A stretch of DNA of 50,773 nucleotides from Gordonia amicalis NBRC 100051 = JCM 11271 (GTDB taxonomy: Bacteria; Actinomycetota; Actinomycetes; Mycobacteriales; Mycobacteriaceae). The translations under genes were made by a program, and so were the position numbers. The first letter of the stretch is position 1. The number at the start of each line of letters is the position of its first letter. The notes below the pieces were generated by a model. It did not search any database, had not been told where the DNA came from, and was given only the letters and a program-made list of their open reading frames with translations. Below, in pieces: positions 26,649 through 35,292 of this stretch. The DNA is taken from the NCBI RefSeq assembly GCF_000332995.1, contig NZ_BANS01000036.1:1-50773 (forward strand), read 5' to 3'.

Positions 26649-28072
26649 CGGCACCCGCACTCTCTGAGTTGGCCCACCACGGCGTCGAGGGCGGGTCTCG
26701 CGTCCGCCGGCGAGGTGCCGCCGGACATCAGGGCGAACGACAGCACGCGGCCGTCGATCGTTTGCACTATGCCCGTCAACGAACTGACCCCGGTCAGTGT
26801 TCCGGTCTTCGCGCGCACCCATCCGGCACCCGGAGTGGTGGCGATCGGGAAACGGTCGGCGAGGGTGCCGGTGCCGGCGGCGATCGGCAGTCCGTCGAGC
26901 ATCGGTCGCAGCGCCGGCCGCGAGGGTCCGCTGGCCGCTGTCATCACCGCGTCGAGCAACGCGGGGGTGGTGCGGTTGGCGTAGGAGATGCCCGACGCGT
27001 CGGCCAGTGTGGTGCCCTCCCACTGGTCGGGGAACGTGGTGGAGAGGACCTGCTCGACGGCGTCGACTCCGGCGGCCAGGGTCGCCGGTCCACCGCGATG
27101 CACCGAGAGTTCGATCGACAGCGTCTCGGCCAGCACGTTGTCGCTGTGGCGGAGCATGTCGTTGACCCGTGTCACCAGGGGCGCGGACTCGACCTGCGCG
27201 ATGACGCGGTCGCCCGCGGGTGCGGATGCCTCGGTCACCGGTGCGTCCACACCCAGCGCGGCGGCCAACGCCTCCCCGGCCATGATTCCGGGCGTCGCCG
27301 AGCGGGGTGAGTACTCGTCGAGCGGCTCGAGCCGGGCGCCGTCGACCATCAGCGACTCGATCGGGGCGATGTCGCCGCCCTGGATGTCTCGACGGTCCCA
27401 CGTGCGGTCCATCGTCGGACCCGAGAAGGCGCTGAGATCAACCGCGACCGAGGAGACCGGAATCCCGGCCTGTTTGATCTGGTCGGCGAGGTCGGCGATG
27501 CGGCCGGGCTCGCTGTAGAAGGTGTCCGCGCGGGCCGGCTGCGCCGACAGCGTGGGGTCGCCGGCACCCCTGAGGATCACCTGTCCGTCGGACCCGGCGA
27601 CGACGGTGGTCGTCACCCGCGCGTCGTGCGGCATCGCCTCCAGGAAGGCGGCGGCCGAGAGCACCTTGTCGTTCGACGCGGGGATACGCGGACGGTCGGG
27701 ATTGCGCGACCACAGGATCTCGCCGGTCAGCGAGTCGGAGATCATGCCGCTCAGGACGCCGAGCGCCGGATTCCGCAGTGCAGGTGCGATCGCTCGGGAC
27801 ACCCCGGCCGGCGTCGGCGACGGGGCGGAGGCGACGACCGGGTCGATCCGCGGGTCGACGGAGATCGCGGCGGGCTGCGGCGGGATTCCCGGCGGCAGCT
27901 CGGCCTCCTTGTCGAGCCGGAGTGCAACGACCACTGCCGCGGTCGACGCCAGCGCGAGGATCACGACTGCGGCGATCGTCCACCAGAGGAGTTTGCGACT
28001 GCGGGGTCTGCCTTCGCGACCTGCGGGTCTGGTGGATGCGCCCACGAAGCCTCCGGATCTCTCGAACTGCAC
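26645..28072 (-). CDS. dacB: D-Ala-D-Ala carboxypeptidase/endopeptidase (PBP4 type)
   Basis: Peptidoglycan-trimming serine peptidase of family S13. The 475-residue frame has an N-terminal membrane anchor (about 28-51), then the three active-site motifs SNDK (133-136), SDN (310-312) and KTG (422-424), all intact. A GTG at 28072 opens the frame; a GTG at codon 10 (28045) is preceded by GGAGG at four bases and may be the true start. It acts outside the membrane. It is divergent from ppa and coupled to the downstream metalloprotease gene. Confidence 0.92.
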   Translation of the reverse strand: MQFERSGGFVGASTRPAGREGRPRSRKLLWWTIAAVVILALASTAAVVVALRLDKEAELPPGIPPQPAAISVDPRIDPVVASAPSPTPAGVSRAIAPALRNPALGVLSGMISDSLTGEILWSRNPDRPRIPASNDKVLSAAAFLEAMPHDARVTTTVVAGSDGQVILRGAGDPTLSAQPARADTFYSEPGRIADLADQIKQAGIPVSSVAVDLSAFSGPTMDRTWDRRDIQGGDIAPIESLMVDGARLEPLDEYSPRSATPGIMAGEALAAALGVDAPVTEASAPAGDRVIAQVESAPLVTRVNDMLRHSDNVLAETLSIELSVHRGGPATLAAGVDAVEQVLSTTFPDQWEGTTLADASGISYANRTTPALLDAVMTAASGPSRPALRPMLDGLPIAAGTGTLADRFPIATTPGAGWVRAKTGTLTGVSSLTGIVQTIDGRVLSFALMSGGTSPADARPALDAVVGQLRECGCR

Positions 28073-28272
28073 ACCGACGGTGACGACGCCACTGGTCGGC
28101 GCACCACCCGGCCGGAATGTCGGATGTGAGCGACCCGGACATCCGCCACACCCGCGAACTGCGGGGGTACGAAGTCCGAGGTCGTCGGACTAACAGTATC
28201 GTTGTTGCGACGCGCGGCCATCTGGGCCGCCCGGGCGATCACACCCCCGATCCGCAACTGCCAGGAGGAACA

Positions 28273-28785
28273 GTGGAATTCGATGTGACCATCGAGATCC
28301 CCAAAGGTGGCCGTAACAAGTACGAGGTCGACCACGAGACGGGCAAGGTCTACCTCGACCGCTACCTGTACACCTCGATGGGCTACCCGGCCGACTACGG
28401 ATACATCGACGGCACCCTCGGCGAGGACGGCGACCCGCTCGACGCGATGGTCCTGCTGCCCGAGTCGGTGTTCCCCGGCATCATCGTGCGCGCCCGCATC
28501 GTCGGTATGTACACGATGACCGATGAGGCCGGCGGCGACGACAAGCTGCTGTGCGTGCCCGCGGGTGACGTGCGCTGGGACCACATCAAGGACATCTCCG
28601 ACGTGTCGGAGTTCGAACTGGGCCCCATCTCGCACTTCTTCGAGCACTACAAGGACCTCGAGCCCGGCAAGGAGGTCCAGCCGGGCGGCTGGGTCGGCCG
28701 GGAGGCTGCCGAGAAGGTCGCCCAGGAGGCCATCGACCGTCTCGCGGCACATCCCGAGGAGGCCAACGAGCCCTCGCGCGGCTGA
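28273..28785 (+). CDS. ppa: Inorganic pyrophosphatase, family I
   Basis: Hydrolyses pyrophosphate. The 170-residue product has the signature [10 protein letters not shown] with the metal-binding aspartates, and the substrate-binding segments [14 protein letters not shown] and FFEHYKDLE. The GTG at 28273 follows AGGAGGAACA; an upstream extension into the dacB promoter area is rejected. It is a single-gene unit ended by a strong hairpin. Confidence 0.96.
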   Translation: MEFDVTIEIPKGGRNKYEVDHETGKVYLDRYLYTSMGYPADYGYIDGTLGEDGDPLDAMVLLPESVFPGIIVRARIVGMYTMTDEAGGDDKLLCVPAGDVRWDHIKDISDVSEFELGPISHFFEHYKDLEPGKEVQPGGWVGREAAEKVAQEAIDRLAAHPEEANEPSRG

Positions 28786-28808
28786 CGCCACCTCAGGAGT
28801 CGTACACC

Positions 28809-28841
28809 GACCGCCGACGACACATGCTGTCGTCGGCGGTC
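28809..28841. terminator. Perfect 14-base-pair terminator hairpin after ppa
   Basis: Two perfectly complementary 14-base arms (28809-28822 and 28828-28841) enclose CATGC. It is followed by a short T-containing stretch (CGTTGCGTTT) and lies between converging genes, so it may serve both. Confidence 0.8.
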
Positions 28842-28863
28842 GTTGCGTTTCGCTCCGGCGTCG

Positions 28864-29316
28864 TCAGGCGACGCGGTGACGCACGTCGGCGAAGACCGGC
28901 AGCACCTGCTCGCGGATTCGACGGTCGGTGGCCGAACCGTCGATCGGGACCAGGATCACGGCGTCGGCGACCTCGGCGACGTAGATGTCGCGCAGCAGCG
29001 TGATCAGACCGTGGGCGGTGCCGACGTAGCGGATGGTCTCCGAGTCGTCGGTGGAGGAACCGGCGTGCTCAACGGCGGCGCGAGCCGACGCCGCGTGCGG
29101 CGCGATGGCCACCTCGACCTCGAGGGCGACCGCGAAATTCGCCTGGTCGTGGGTGCCCGCCCGCAGCAGCGCGCGTGCACGCTGGGCGTCCCGCAGCGTC
29201 TGACGACGCACGACGATCGGGAAAGTCAATGCCACAGCATCTCCCGCGACCGCGACCTGGAAGCCCGGACGACCGATGGTGACAGCGGTGGGCGATGTGG
29301 AGAGTTCGATGGTCAT
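28864..29316 (-). CDS. Unknown 150-residue protein coupled to the desulfurase-like gene
   Basis: I do not recognise the family. The 150-residue soluble protein starts with a beta-rich part (MTIELSTSPTAVTIGRPGFQVAV), continues with an Arg/Ala-rich helix and ends with alternating hydrophobic strands (VADAVILVPIDGSATDRRI). No Cys, membrane segment or signal is present. The ATG overlaps the stop of the aminotransferase gene (ATGA at 29316-29313) and is preceded by GAGGGG, so it is translated with a SAM-riboswitch-controlled enzyme and probably acts in the same sulfur-related process. Confidence 0.72.
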   Translation of the reverse strand: MTIELSTSPTAVTIGRPGFQVAVAGDAVALTFPIVVRRQTLRDAQRARALLRAGTHDQANFAVALEVEVAIAPHAASARAAVEHAGSSTDDSETIRYVGTAHGLITLLRDIYVAEVADAVILVPIDGSATDRRIREQVLPVFADVRHRVA

Positions 29317-30659
29317 GCCGGGTACCCCTCGTCGAGTTCGGGTCGGGTGATGGTCGTGGTGACGCAGCGCGACGCGAGTGCGTCGAGCAGGCGGTCGATG
29401 TCGTCGGAGGTGGTGCCCGCTCCGAAGCTCGCACGGACGGCACCCTCCGGATGACCGAGCCGCTTGAGCAGCGGGTGGGCACAGAACTTGCCGTCGCGCA
29501 CGCCGATTCCGTGCTCGTCGCTCAGGTACTCCGCCACGGCCCGCGGCGCGACGCCGTCGACGGTGAACCCGGCGATGCCGACGCGGTCGGTGGAGTCGGT
29601 GAAGATCTGCAGCGGTCGCACACCGTCGATGCGCGCCAGTCCGGCGTCGAGCCTTTCGCTGAGCCGGAGTTCGTGGAAACCGATGGCCTCGGGTCCCAGC
29701 TCGGCCAGCGCGGTGCACGCCTCGGCGATCGACACCGCACCGAGCACGTTCGGCGAACCGGCTTCGTGACGAGCAGCGCCGGTGTGCCAGGTGGCGCCGG
29801 CGGTGTTGCCGCCGCGAGGGAGGTCGACGTCGGCGGTCGCGCCTCCGCCGGCGAGGTAGGGGTCGGCGGCGTCGAACCAGTCGGAACGGCCGATGAGGAC
29901 CCCGGCGCCGAACGGCGCGTACGCCTTGTGGCCGGAGAAGGCCAGGTAATCGATGCCGTGGCTGACGATCGAGATGGGACGGTGCGCGACGAGCTGCGCC
30001 GCGTCGACCAGGATGCGCGCGCCACGGCGGTGGGCGATGGAGGCCAGCCGGCCGATCGGGAGGACCTCACCGGTGACGTTCGACGCGGCGGTCACCGCGA
30101 GCAGCGAGGCCGGCTGCGAGGCGAGTTCGGCGTCGATCGCCACGAGGGTGTCCTCGATCGTGTTGCAGGCGGTCACCACGCGGGCGCGGGTGCGGTCGTC
30201 CTTCGGTGCGCACCACGGCAGCAGGCTGGCGTGGTGCGCGATGTCGAGGACCACGACGTCGCCGGGAGTGATGTGGGCGGCGAGATTGATCGCGTCGGTG
30301 GTGTTGCGGGTGAAGACGACCGTGTCGTCGACGCGGCCGCGGACGAACTCGCGGACGGTCTCACGCGCGGCCTCGTATCGGCGGGTGGTGATCTGCGACA
30401 GGTGGCCCGCGCCGCGGTGCACGCTCGCGTACTCGCCGAGGGCTTCGGCGACCTGCGCGGCGACCGACGCCAGCGCCGGCGCGCTCGCCGCGTAGTCGAG
30501 ATTGGCGTAACCGACGCTGCGCCCGGCGGCGACGGGGACCTGTGCATCCGAGCCGACGACCGCTGCAAGCGCGGGGATGAACGGCCCACGGTCGGCGAAC
30601 ACCGGTGCATCGCGGACAGGACGGGCGGGTGTGACGGGTGCCGACAGCACAGCAGTCAT
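29313..30659 (-). CDS. Class V aminotransferase, group II cysteine-desulfurase-like
   Basis: A 448-residue PLP enzyme of the SufS/CsdA type. The PLP Lys is Lys245 in AFSGHKAYAPFG, and Cys393 in VRDGKFCAHPLLKRLG occupies the position of the persulfide-forming Cys of group II desulfurases, so cysteine desulfuration is chemically possible. No sufE, sufU or other Fe-S genes are adjacent. The ATG at 30659 follows GAGGAG at a good distance. A SAM-IV riboswitch sits directly upstream, so expression should fall when S-adenosylmethionine is plentiful. The downstream 150-residue unknown protein is coupled by ATGA. The true substrate might be another sulfur amino acid. Confidence 0.88.
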   Translation of the reverse strand: MTAVLSAPVTPARPVRDAPVFADRGPFIPALAAVVGSDAQVPVAAGRSVGYANLDYAASAPALASVAAQVAEALGEYASVHRGAGHLSQITTRRYEAARETVREFVRGRVDDTVVFTRNTTDAINLAAHITPGDVVVLDIAHHASLLPWCAPKDDRTRARVVTACNTIEDTLVAIDAELASQPASLLAVTAASNVTGEVLPIGRLASIAHRRGARILVDAAQLVAHRPISIVSHGIDYLAFSGHKAYAPFGAGVLIGRSDWFDAADPYLAGGGATADVDLPRGGNTAGATWHTGAARHEAGSPNVLGAVSIAEACTALAELGPEAIGFHELRLSERLDAGLARIDGVRPLQIFTDSTDRVGIAGFTVDGVAPRAVAEYLSDEHGIGVRDGKFCAHPLLKRLGHPEGAVRASFGAGTTSDDIDRLLDALASRCVTTTITRPELDEGYPA

Positions 30660-30684
30660 GACGAGAACTCCTCGAGAATCCACA

Positions 30685-30793
30685 CTTGCCGCGTTCGGGT
30701 TCGAACGCAGCCAGGTCGTCACCCGGAGCACCCCACCGCGGAGGAGGGTTGCCGACCAGCGAGCCGGGGCTTGTCACTGGCACTCATGACCTG
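30685..30793 (-). ncRNA. SAM-IV riboswitch
   Basis: On the minus strand the stretch beginning GGTCATGAGTGCCAG (30791 downward) continues with CCCCGGCT, the conserved GGCAACCCTCC and GGTGGGGTGCTCCGGGTGA, and closes P1 with GACCTG (30717-30712) against CAGGTC (30793-30788). A following hairpin GCGTTCG/CGAACGC (30708-30691) and the terminal CGGCAAG match the 3' part of mycobacterial SAM-IV aptamers as I remember them. The ATG of the desulfurase-like gene lies 26 bases on. CGAG/CTCG around the GAGGAG ribosome site suggests control of translation; that part is inference. Confidence 0.9.
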
Positions 30794-30822
30794 CGACAAG
30801 GTTCGCGGATCCCGCCCGAGGG

Positions 30823-30828
30823 TGTCAA
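30823..30828 (-). promoter_or_regulatory. -35-like TTGACA ahead of the SAM-IV riboswitch
   Basis: A perfect TTGACA (30828-30823) lies about 30 bases before the aptamer. The -10 is poor (GAACCT, 30804-30799), so the call is tentative. Confidence 0.35.
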
Positions 30829-30851
30829 TTTAGGATCACCGTGATTCGAAG

Positions 30852-30870
30852 TTAGGACAGGCTTACCTGT
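30852..30870 (+). promoter_or_regulatory. IdeR/DtxR-type iron box
   Basis: TTAGGACAGGCTTACCTGT matches the IdeR consensus TTAGGTTAGSCTAACCTAA at 14 of 19 positions, keeping both the TTAGG-N9-CCT and the AGG-N4-CCT symmetry. It abuts the -10 (TACCCT, 30870-30875) of the isochorismate synthase gene, so iron-loaded repressor would block transcription. Confidence 0.7.
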
Positions 30871-30875
30871 ACCCT
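30870..30875 (+). promoter_or_regulatory. -10 element of the isochorismate synthase gene
   Basis: TACCCT is followed after seven bases by the GTG at 30883, giving a probable leaderless transcript. The adjoining iron box shares its first base. Confidence 0.55.
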
Positions 30876-30882
30876 AGCTGTT

Positions 30883-31983
30883 GTGTCATCGAGTGAGGTC
30901 TTCGTGCTGTCGCGTCCCCACGGCACCGTGCGGGGCGAAGGGGTGGTCGGGTCGTTCACCGACGTCGACGAGGCGTCCGCCGCGCTGCGGGCGGGTGAGG
31001 TCGGGTCATTGACCGGGGCGATCCCGTTCGATGCCCGCGACCCCGCGGCGCTGGTGGCTCCCGCGCGGCTCCGCACCGGCGAGGCGCCCCTGTCCGGGAG
31101 TGCGCCGCTGTCGCGCCGAGCGGTGTCGACCGTGAGCCACCCAGACAGGGATGAGCACCGCGAACGCATCGCGCATGCGGTCAAGCGCATCGTCGCCGGC
31201 GACGTCGGGAAGGTCGTGCTCGCGCGCAGCGTCGACCTGGTGCTCGACGAACAGATCCGGCCCGCGGAGTTGCTCGACGCACTCGCCGGCGGCAACGCGG
31301 GGCACAACGCCTTCGGCGTCGACCTCGGCGCCGCGACGGGTTCGGGTTCGTGGCTGCTCGGCGCCAGTCCCGAAGCGCTGCTGCGCAAGTCGGGTTCGAC
31401 CGTGACCTGCCATCCCTACGCGGGTTCGGCACCACGGTCCGCCGACCCGGCCGTCGACCGGGCGACCGCCGACGAGTTGGCCGCGTCGACAAAGGATCTC
31501 GCCGAGCACGCGTTCGTAGTCGACCATCTGCGCGAACGCCTGGGGCACCTCTGCGACGAGGTCGACGCACCGTCGACACCACAGCTCGAGTCGACCGGCG
31601 AGATGTGGCATCTGGCCACCCCGATCCGCGCGACGCTGCGCGATCCGGCGGTCACCGCACTCGACCTCGCACTACTCCTCGGACCCACACCCGCAGTGTG
31701 CGGAACCCCGAGTGACGTTGCCGCGCAGATCATCCGCGAGGTCGAGGGCGATCGTGGCTTCTACGCGGGCACGGTCGGCTGGTGCGACGCCGTCGGCGAC
31801 GGCGAATGGATGGTCAGCATCCGGTGCGCCGAGCTCGCGGCCGATGGTCGGAGTCTGCGCACCTGGGCGGGTGGCGGCATCGTCGAACACTCCGACCCGC
31901 AGGCGGAACTCGACGAGACGCAGTTCAAACTACGGACCGTGTTCAACGCGCTCGGTATCCCCCTCGCAGACATCGTGAACTGA
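30883..31983 (+). CDS. Isochorismate synthase (EntC/DhbC type)
   Basis: Converts chorismate to isochorismate for catecholate or salicylate siderophores (or menaquinone). The 366-residue product has the chorismate-enzyme core: KVVLARSVDL with the catalytic Lys, LLGASPEALL, CHPYAGSAPR, HLATPIRATLRD, and GGGIVEHSDPQAELDET near the end. The GTG start appears leaderless. The iron box at its promoter argues for siderophore synthesis rather than menaquinone. No entA, entB, entE or NRPS genes lie nearby, so partners must be elsewhere. The MFS gene 100 bases downstream may export the product. Confidence 0.92.
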   Translation: MSSSEVFVLSRPHGTVRGEGVVGSFTDVDEASAALRAGEVGSLTGAIPFDARDPAALVAPARLRTGEAPLSGSAPLSRRAVSTVSHPDRDEHRERIAHAVKRIVAGDVGKVVLARSVDLVLDEQIRPAELLDALAGGNAGHNAFGVDLGAATGSGSWLLGASPEALLRKSGSTVTCHPYAGSAPRSADPAVDRATADELAASTKDLAEHAFVVDHLRERLGHLCDEVDAPSTPQLESTGEMWHLATPIRATLRDPAVTALDLALLLGPTPAVCGTPSDVAAQIIREVEGDRGFYAGTVGWCDAVGDGEWMVSIRCAELAADGRSLRTWAGGGIVEHSDPQAELDETQFKLRTVFNALGIPLADIVN

Positions 31984-32083
31984 CCCTCCGGTGAGCACGC
32001 CCTCCCGCAATCTCGCCTCCGGCCATGAAGGTCGGCGCTAGAGTCGATGAACGTCGGGGCGAAGGGGCAGGGAGGCGTAGCGG

Positions 32084-33619
32084 GTGCCTGCGGAGCGGTC
32101 GACAACCCAGACGAGCATTCTGCCGATCATCTTCGCGCTGTCCCTGGCCTTCACGATCACGGCCGTCGATCCACTGGTGCTGAGCCTGAATCTGCCGCAG
32201 GTGAGCCGGGAACTCGACGTCCCGCCTACCGGTGTCGGATTGCTGGGCGGAATGTCGACGCTGGTCATGGCCGCGTCCGTCCTCGGCGCGGGAAATCTCG
32301 GCGACTCGATCGGACTCCGACGACTCCTGATGTCGGGACTGGCCGTGGTCGCCGTCGCCGATGTGCTCGCCATGCTCTCGCCCGGGTATGGCTTCCTCCT
32401 GGCGATGCGCGTCGTGGCGGGCCTGGGCATGGCGGCCCTGCTCGGGGTATCGCTGGCCCTCCTCAAGACGTCGGTGACCGAAGAGCAGCGACCGAAGGCC
32501 ATCGGCATCTTCGTCGCCATCGAGATGGTTCTCTGCGGGGTGCTCCCGGCTCTGACAGGCTGGGCCGTGACGGGTCTCGGCTGGCGGCTCGTGTTCCTGG
32601 TCGCACCACTGCTTGCCGTGGTCTCGATGCTGCTCACGGCACGGTTCGTCCCGGAGTCGCCTCGTCAGGAGCGTGCCAAGCTGGACGTGATCGGCATCGT
32701 CCTGATCGGGGTGGCACTCCTGACCCTCGTCATCGGACTCGCGGCCGCGCAGAACGGCGTGCTCCGGCCCCAGACCTGGCTGCCGCTGCTCGTCAGCGTC
32801 CTCGGCGCGGTGCTCTTCGTCCGCCACGAACGCCGCACTCCCGAACCGGCGCTGGACCTGTCACTCTTCGGCAACCGGACGTTCACGGTGGCGCTCGCGG
32901 CGGCCTTCACACTCAACTTCCTGATCGCGGGGCTCAGCATCGTCCTGGGGCAGTACGGCAGCGTGGTGCTCGCGTTGTCACCGCAGACGGTCGGACTGTT
33001 GTTCCTTCCCGGCTCGCTGCTGATCGCCGGCGCCTTGATCATGTCCGGGAGTCTGATGGAGAAGTTCTCGCCGAGACCGGTGATGGTCGCCGGTCTGGCG
33101 ACCATGGCGGCCGCCGGGCTGCTCATGGCGGTCACGGTCAGCCCGACGATGGCGTTGTGGCTGCTCGTGATGGCCGTGTGGATGTACAACCTCGGTTCAA
33201 TGGTGAGCTCCACGTCGGTGTCGGAGACGGTGCTCGCGCATGCGCCGAGTGGTCAGTCCGGAACAGTGGCCTCGGTGCAGACGGCCTTCGGGATGACGGG
33301 CTACGCGTTCGGGCCCACCGTGTACCTGCTCCTCCTGAATGCGTTCTTCAAGCGTGAATGGCTCGCCGACACCGAGCAGCGGGGTCTGACGGTGACACAG
33401 GGACAAGAGGCTGTGGACGCCGCGCGGAGCGCGGTGGCGCAGAGCCACGGTGGCGTCGGATACGACCCGAACCTGCTGCAGCAGGTGGGCGGCCTCGACC
33501 TGGGAACGGACTTCTCCGACGCCGTGCGACTCACCATGCTGACCGTCAGTGTCCTGCCCATCGCGGTGGCCCTTGCCGTACTCAGATTCCGGCACGAGCG
33601 CCCGGCCCGGGCAGCGTGA
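32084..33619 (+). CDS. MFS transporter, 14-TM DHA2-like
   Basis: A 511-residue major facilitator with about 14 hydrophobic segments and the loop 2-3 motif GNLGDSIGLRRLLMSG. The large periplasmic-side loop near residues 425-470 (about DTEQRGLTVTQGQEAVDAAR) precedes the last membrane segment, as in DHA2 drug exporters. The GTG follows GGAGG at eight bases. It lies behind the iron-regulated isochorismate synthase gene on the same strand, so siderophore or metabolite export is a reasonable guess, but substrate cannot be read from sequence. It converges on metZ. Confidence 0.87.
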   Translation: MPAERSTTQTSILPIIFALSLAFTITAVDPLVLSLNLPQVSRELDVPPTGVGLLGGMSTLVMAASVLGAGNLGDSIGLRRLLMSGLAVVAVADVLAMLSPGYGFLLAMRVVAGLGMAALLGVSLALLKTSVTEEQRPKAIGIFVAIEMVLCGVLPALTGWAVTGLGWRLVFLVAPLLAVVSMLLTARFVPESPRQERAKLDVIGIVLIGVALLTLVIGLAAAQNGVLRPQTWLPLLVSVLGAVLFVRHERRTPEPALDLSLFGNRTFTVALAAAFTLNFLIAGLSIVLGQYGSVVLALSPQTVGLLFLPGSLLIAGALIMSGSLMEKFSPRPVMVAGLATMAAAGLLMAVTVSPTMALWLLVMAVWMYNLGSMVSSTSVSETVLAHAPSGQSGTVASVQTAFGMTGYAFGPTVYLLLLNAFFKREWLADTEQRGLTVTQGQEAVDAARSAVAQSHGGVGYDPNLLQQVGGLDLGTDFSDAVRLTMLTVSVLPIAVALAVLRFRHERPARAA

Positions 33620-33647
33620 CGGCCACCGCGACGACCGGCCGGCAGGA

Positions 33648-33666
33648 GAGCCCGGTGCGAGGGCTC
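33648..33666. terminator. Hairpin between converging MFS and metZ
   Basis: GAGCCC (33648-33653) pairs with GGGCTC (33661-33666) around a seven-base loop. It overlaps the metZ stop codon; no T-run. Terminator role inferred from position. Confidence 0.4.
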
Positions 33667-34882
33667 AGCCGAGCGCCTGATCCAGGTCGGCGAGCAGGTC
33701 TTCGACGCCCTCGAGCCCGACCGACAGGCGAACCACCGAGTCGCTGAGACCGATCGCGGCACGTCCCTCGGGCCCCATCGCGCGGTGCGTGGTGGTGGCC
33801 GGATGGGTGATCAGCGACTTGGAGTCGCCGAGGTTGTTGGAGATGTCCACCACCCGCAGCGCGTTGAGGACCTCGAAGGCGCGCTTCTTGCCGTCGATGC
33901 CGTCGTGGTCGTTGAGCTCGAAGGTCACCACGGTGCCGCCGCCGGTCATCTGGCTCTTGGCCAGCTCGTACTGCGGATGCGACTGCAGGAACGGATATTT
34001 CACCCAGCGGACCCGTGGGTCGGCTTCCAGGAACTCGGCGATCCGCAGTGCCGAGGCCACCGAGGCGTCGACCCGCAGGCGCATCGTCTCGAGGCCTTTG
34101 ACCAGCGTCCACGCGTTGAACGGGCTCAACGCCGGACCGGTGTGGCGCATCAGCTGCTGGACCGGACCGTCGATGTAGTCCTTGGTGCCGAGGACGGCAC
34201 CACCCATCACGCGACCCTGACCGTCGATGTGCTTGGTGCCCGAGTAGACGATGACGTCGGCGCCGAGATCGAGACCGCGCTGTAGCAGCGGGGTGGCGAA
34301 GACGTTGTCCAGCACCACCTTCGCGCCTGCGGCATGCGCCAGCTCGGACACCTTGGCGACGTCGACGAGCATCTGCATCGGATTGGACGGGGTCTCGAAG
34401 AAGACGGCGTCGGTCGGCTTCGACAGTGCGCGTTCCCACTGTTCGAGGTCTTCACCGTCGACGAACTCGGTCTCCACGCCCCAGCGCGGCAGGATCTCGT
34501 TGCACACGACGAAGCAGGAGCCGAACAGGCTGCGCGCCGCCACGAGCCGATCGCCCGCCTTGAGCAGGGCGCCGAGCGCCACGAACACCGCGGCCATTCC
34601 GCTGGCGGTCGCGAAGCAGGCTTCGGCACCTTCGAGCTGACGCAGGCGCTCCTGGAACATGTGGACGGTCGGATTGCCGTATCGGGAGTAGACGAACCGC
34701 TGGTCCTCGCCGGTGAAGGCACGCTCGGCAGCCTCGGCGGAGTCGTAGACGTATCCGCTGGTCAGGTACAGCGCCTCGGCGGTCTCGTGGAACCCGGATC
34801 GCGCGAGGCCGCCGCGCACGGCGATGGTGTCGGGCGAAAGACCTTCCGGCAGTTCACGACTCACGGACAGATCAGCACTCAC
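33665..34882 (-). CDS. metZ: O-succinylhomoserine sulfhydrylase
   Basis: Makes homocysteine from O-succinyl- (or acetyl-) homoserine and sulfide. The 405-residue Cys/Met metabolism PLP enzyme has YSRYGNPTVHMFQERL, FGSCFVVCNEI and the PLP Lys in YSGTKHIDGQGRVMGG. The GTG at 34882 overlaps the rhodanese stop (GTGA) and follows GGAGG; upstream in-frame codons belong to the rhodanese gene. The rhodanese-metZ order matches Rv0390-Rv0391 of M. tuberculosis, which supports the name. Confidence 0.93.
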   Translation of the reverse strand: MSADLSVSRELPEGLSPDTIAVRGGLARSGFHETAEALYLTSGYVYDSAEAAERAFTGEDQRFVYSRYGNPTVHMFQERLRQLEGAEACFATASGMAAVFVALGALLKAGDRLVAARSLFGSCFVVCNEILPRWGVETEFVDGEDLEQWERALSKPTDAVFFETPSNPMQMLVDVAKVSELAHAAGAKVVLDNVFATPLLQRGLDLGADVIVYSGTKHIDGQGRVMGGAVLGTKDYIDGPVQQLMRHTGPALSPFNAWTLVKGLETMRLRVDASVASALRIAEFLEADPRVRWVKYPFLQSHPQYELAKSQMTGGGTVVTFELNDHDGIDGKKRAFEVLNALRVVDISNNLGDSKSLITHPATTTHRAMGPEGRAAIGLSDSVVRLSVGLEGVEDLLADLDQALG

Positions 34883-35292
34883 GATTGCCTCCACGGCAGA
34901 TTTTCGGCACGCCATCCGGACGCGCCGCGATGGTCGTTCCCGTCGAGGGCACCCTCGAATCCGTCGACCACGTTGTAGGCCTTGCCGATTCCGTCGGCGG
35001 TCGCCGCCTCGGCCGCACCGATCGATCGGTGCCCCGAGCGGCAGAGGAAGATGACCTCGTGGTCATCGGTCACCCCGGCACTGCGCAGCTGCTCGACGAA
35101 CTGCTCGTTGCGTCGACCCTCGGGGAACGTCGTCCACTCGGCGAAGATCGTGCGTTTACCCAGCACCTCGAGGTCGGGAACACCGACGAACGACCACTCG
35201 GCCTGCGTCCGACAGTCGACGAGGACCGCGTCGGGATTGTTCTCGAGCTTCTCCCACGCTTCCCGCGGGGTCAGGTCGCCGGCATAGGTCAT
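34879..35292 (-). CDS. Rhodanese-like sulfurtransferase
   Basis: A 137-residue single-domain rhodanese with an intact active loop FLCRSGHRS, including the persulfide Cys, and the early VDCRTQAEW segment. It is coupled by overlap both to the upstream membrane-protein gene (ATGA, 35292-35289) and to metZ downstream, so it probably supplies or channels sulfur for homocysteine synthesis. It contrasts with the degenerate rhodanese at 7887-8342. Confidence 0.92.
   Translation of the reverse strand: MTYAGDLTPREAWEKLENNPDAVLVDCRTQAEWSFVGVPDLEVLGKRTIFAEWTTFPEGRRNEQFVEQLRSAGVTDDHEVIFLCRSGHRSIGAAEAATADGIGKAYNVVDGFEGALDGNDHRGASGWRAENLPWRQS

Noticed and set aside
26649..27401. Long N-terminal extension of the metalloprotease frame
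   Set aside because: It runs through dacB in another frame; the ATGA overlap at 26648-26645 gives the natural start.
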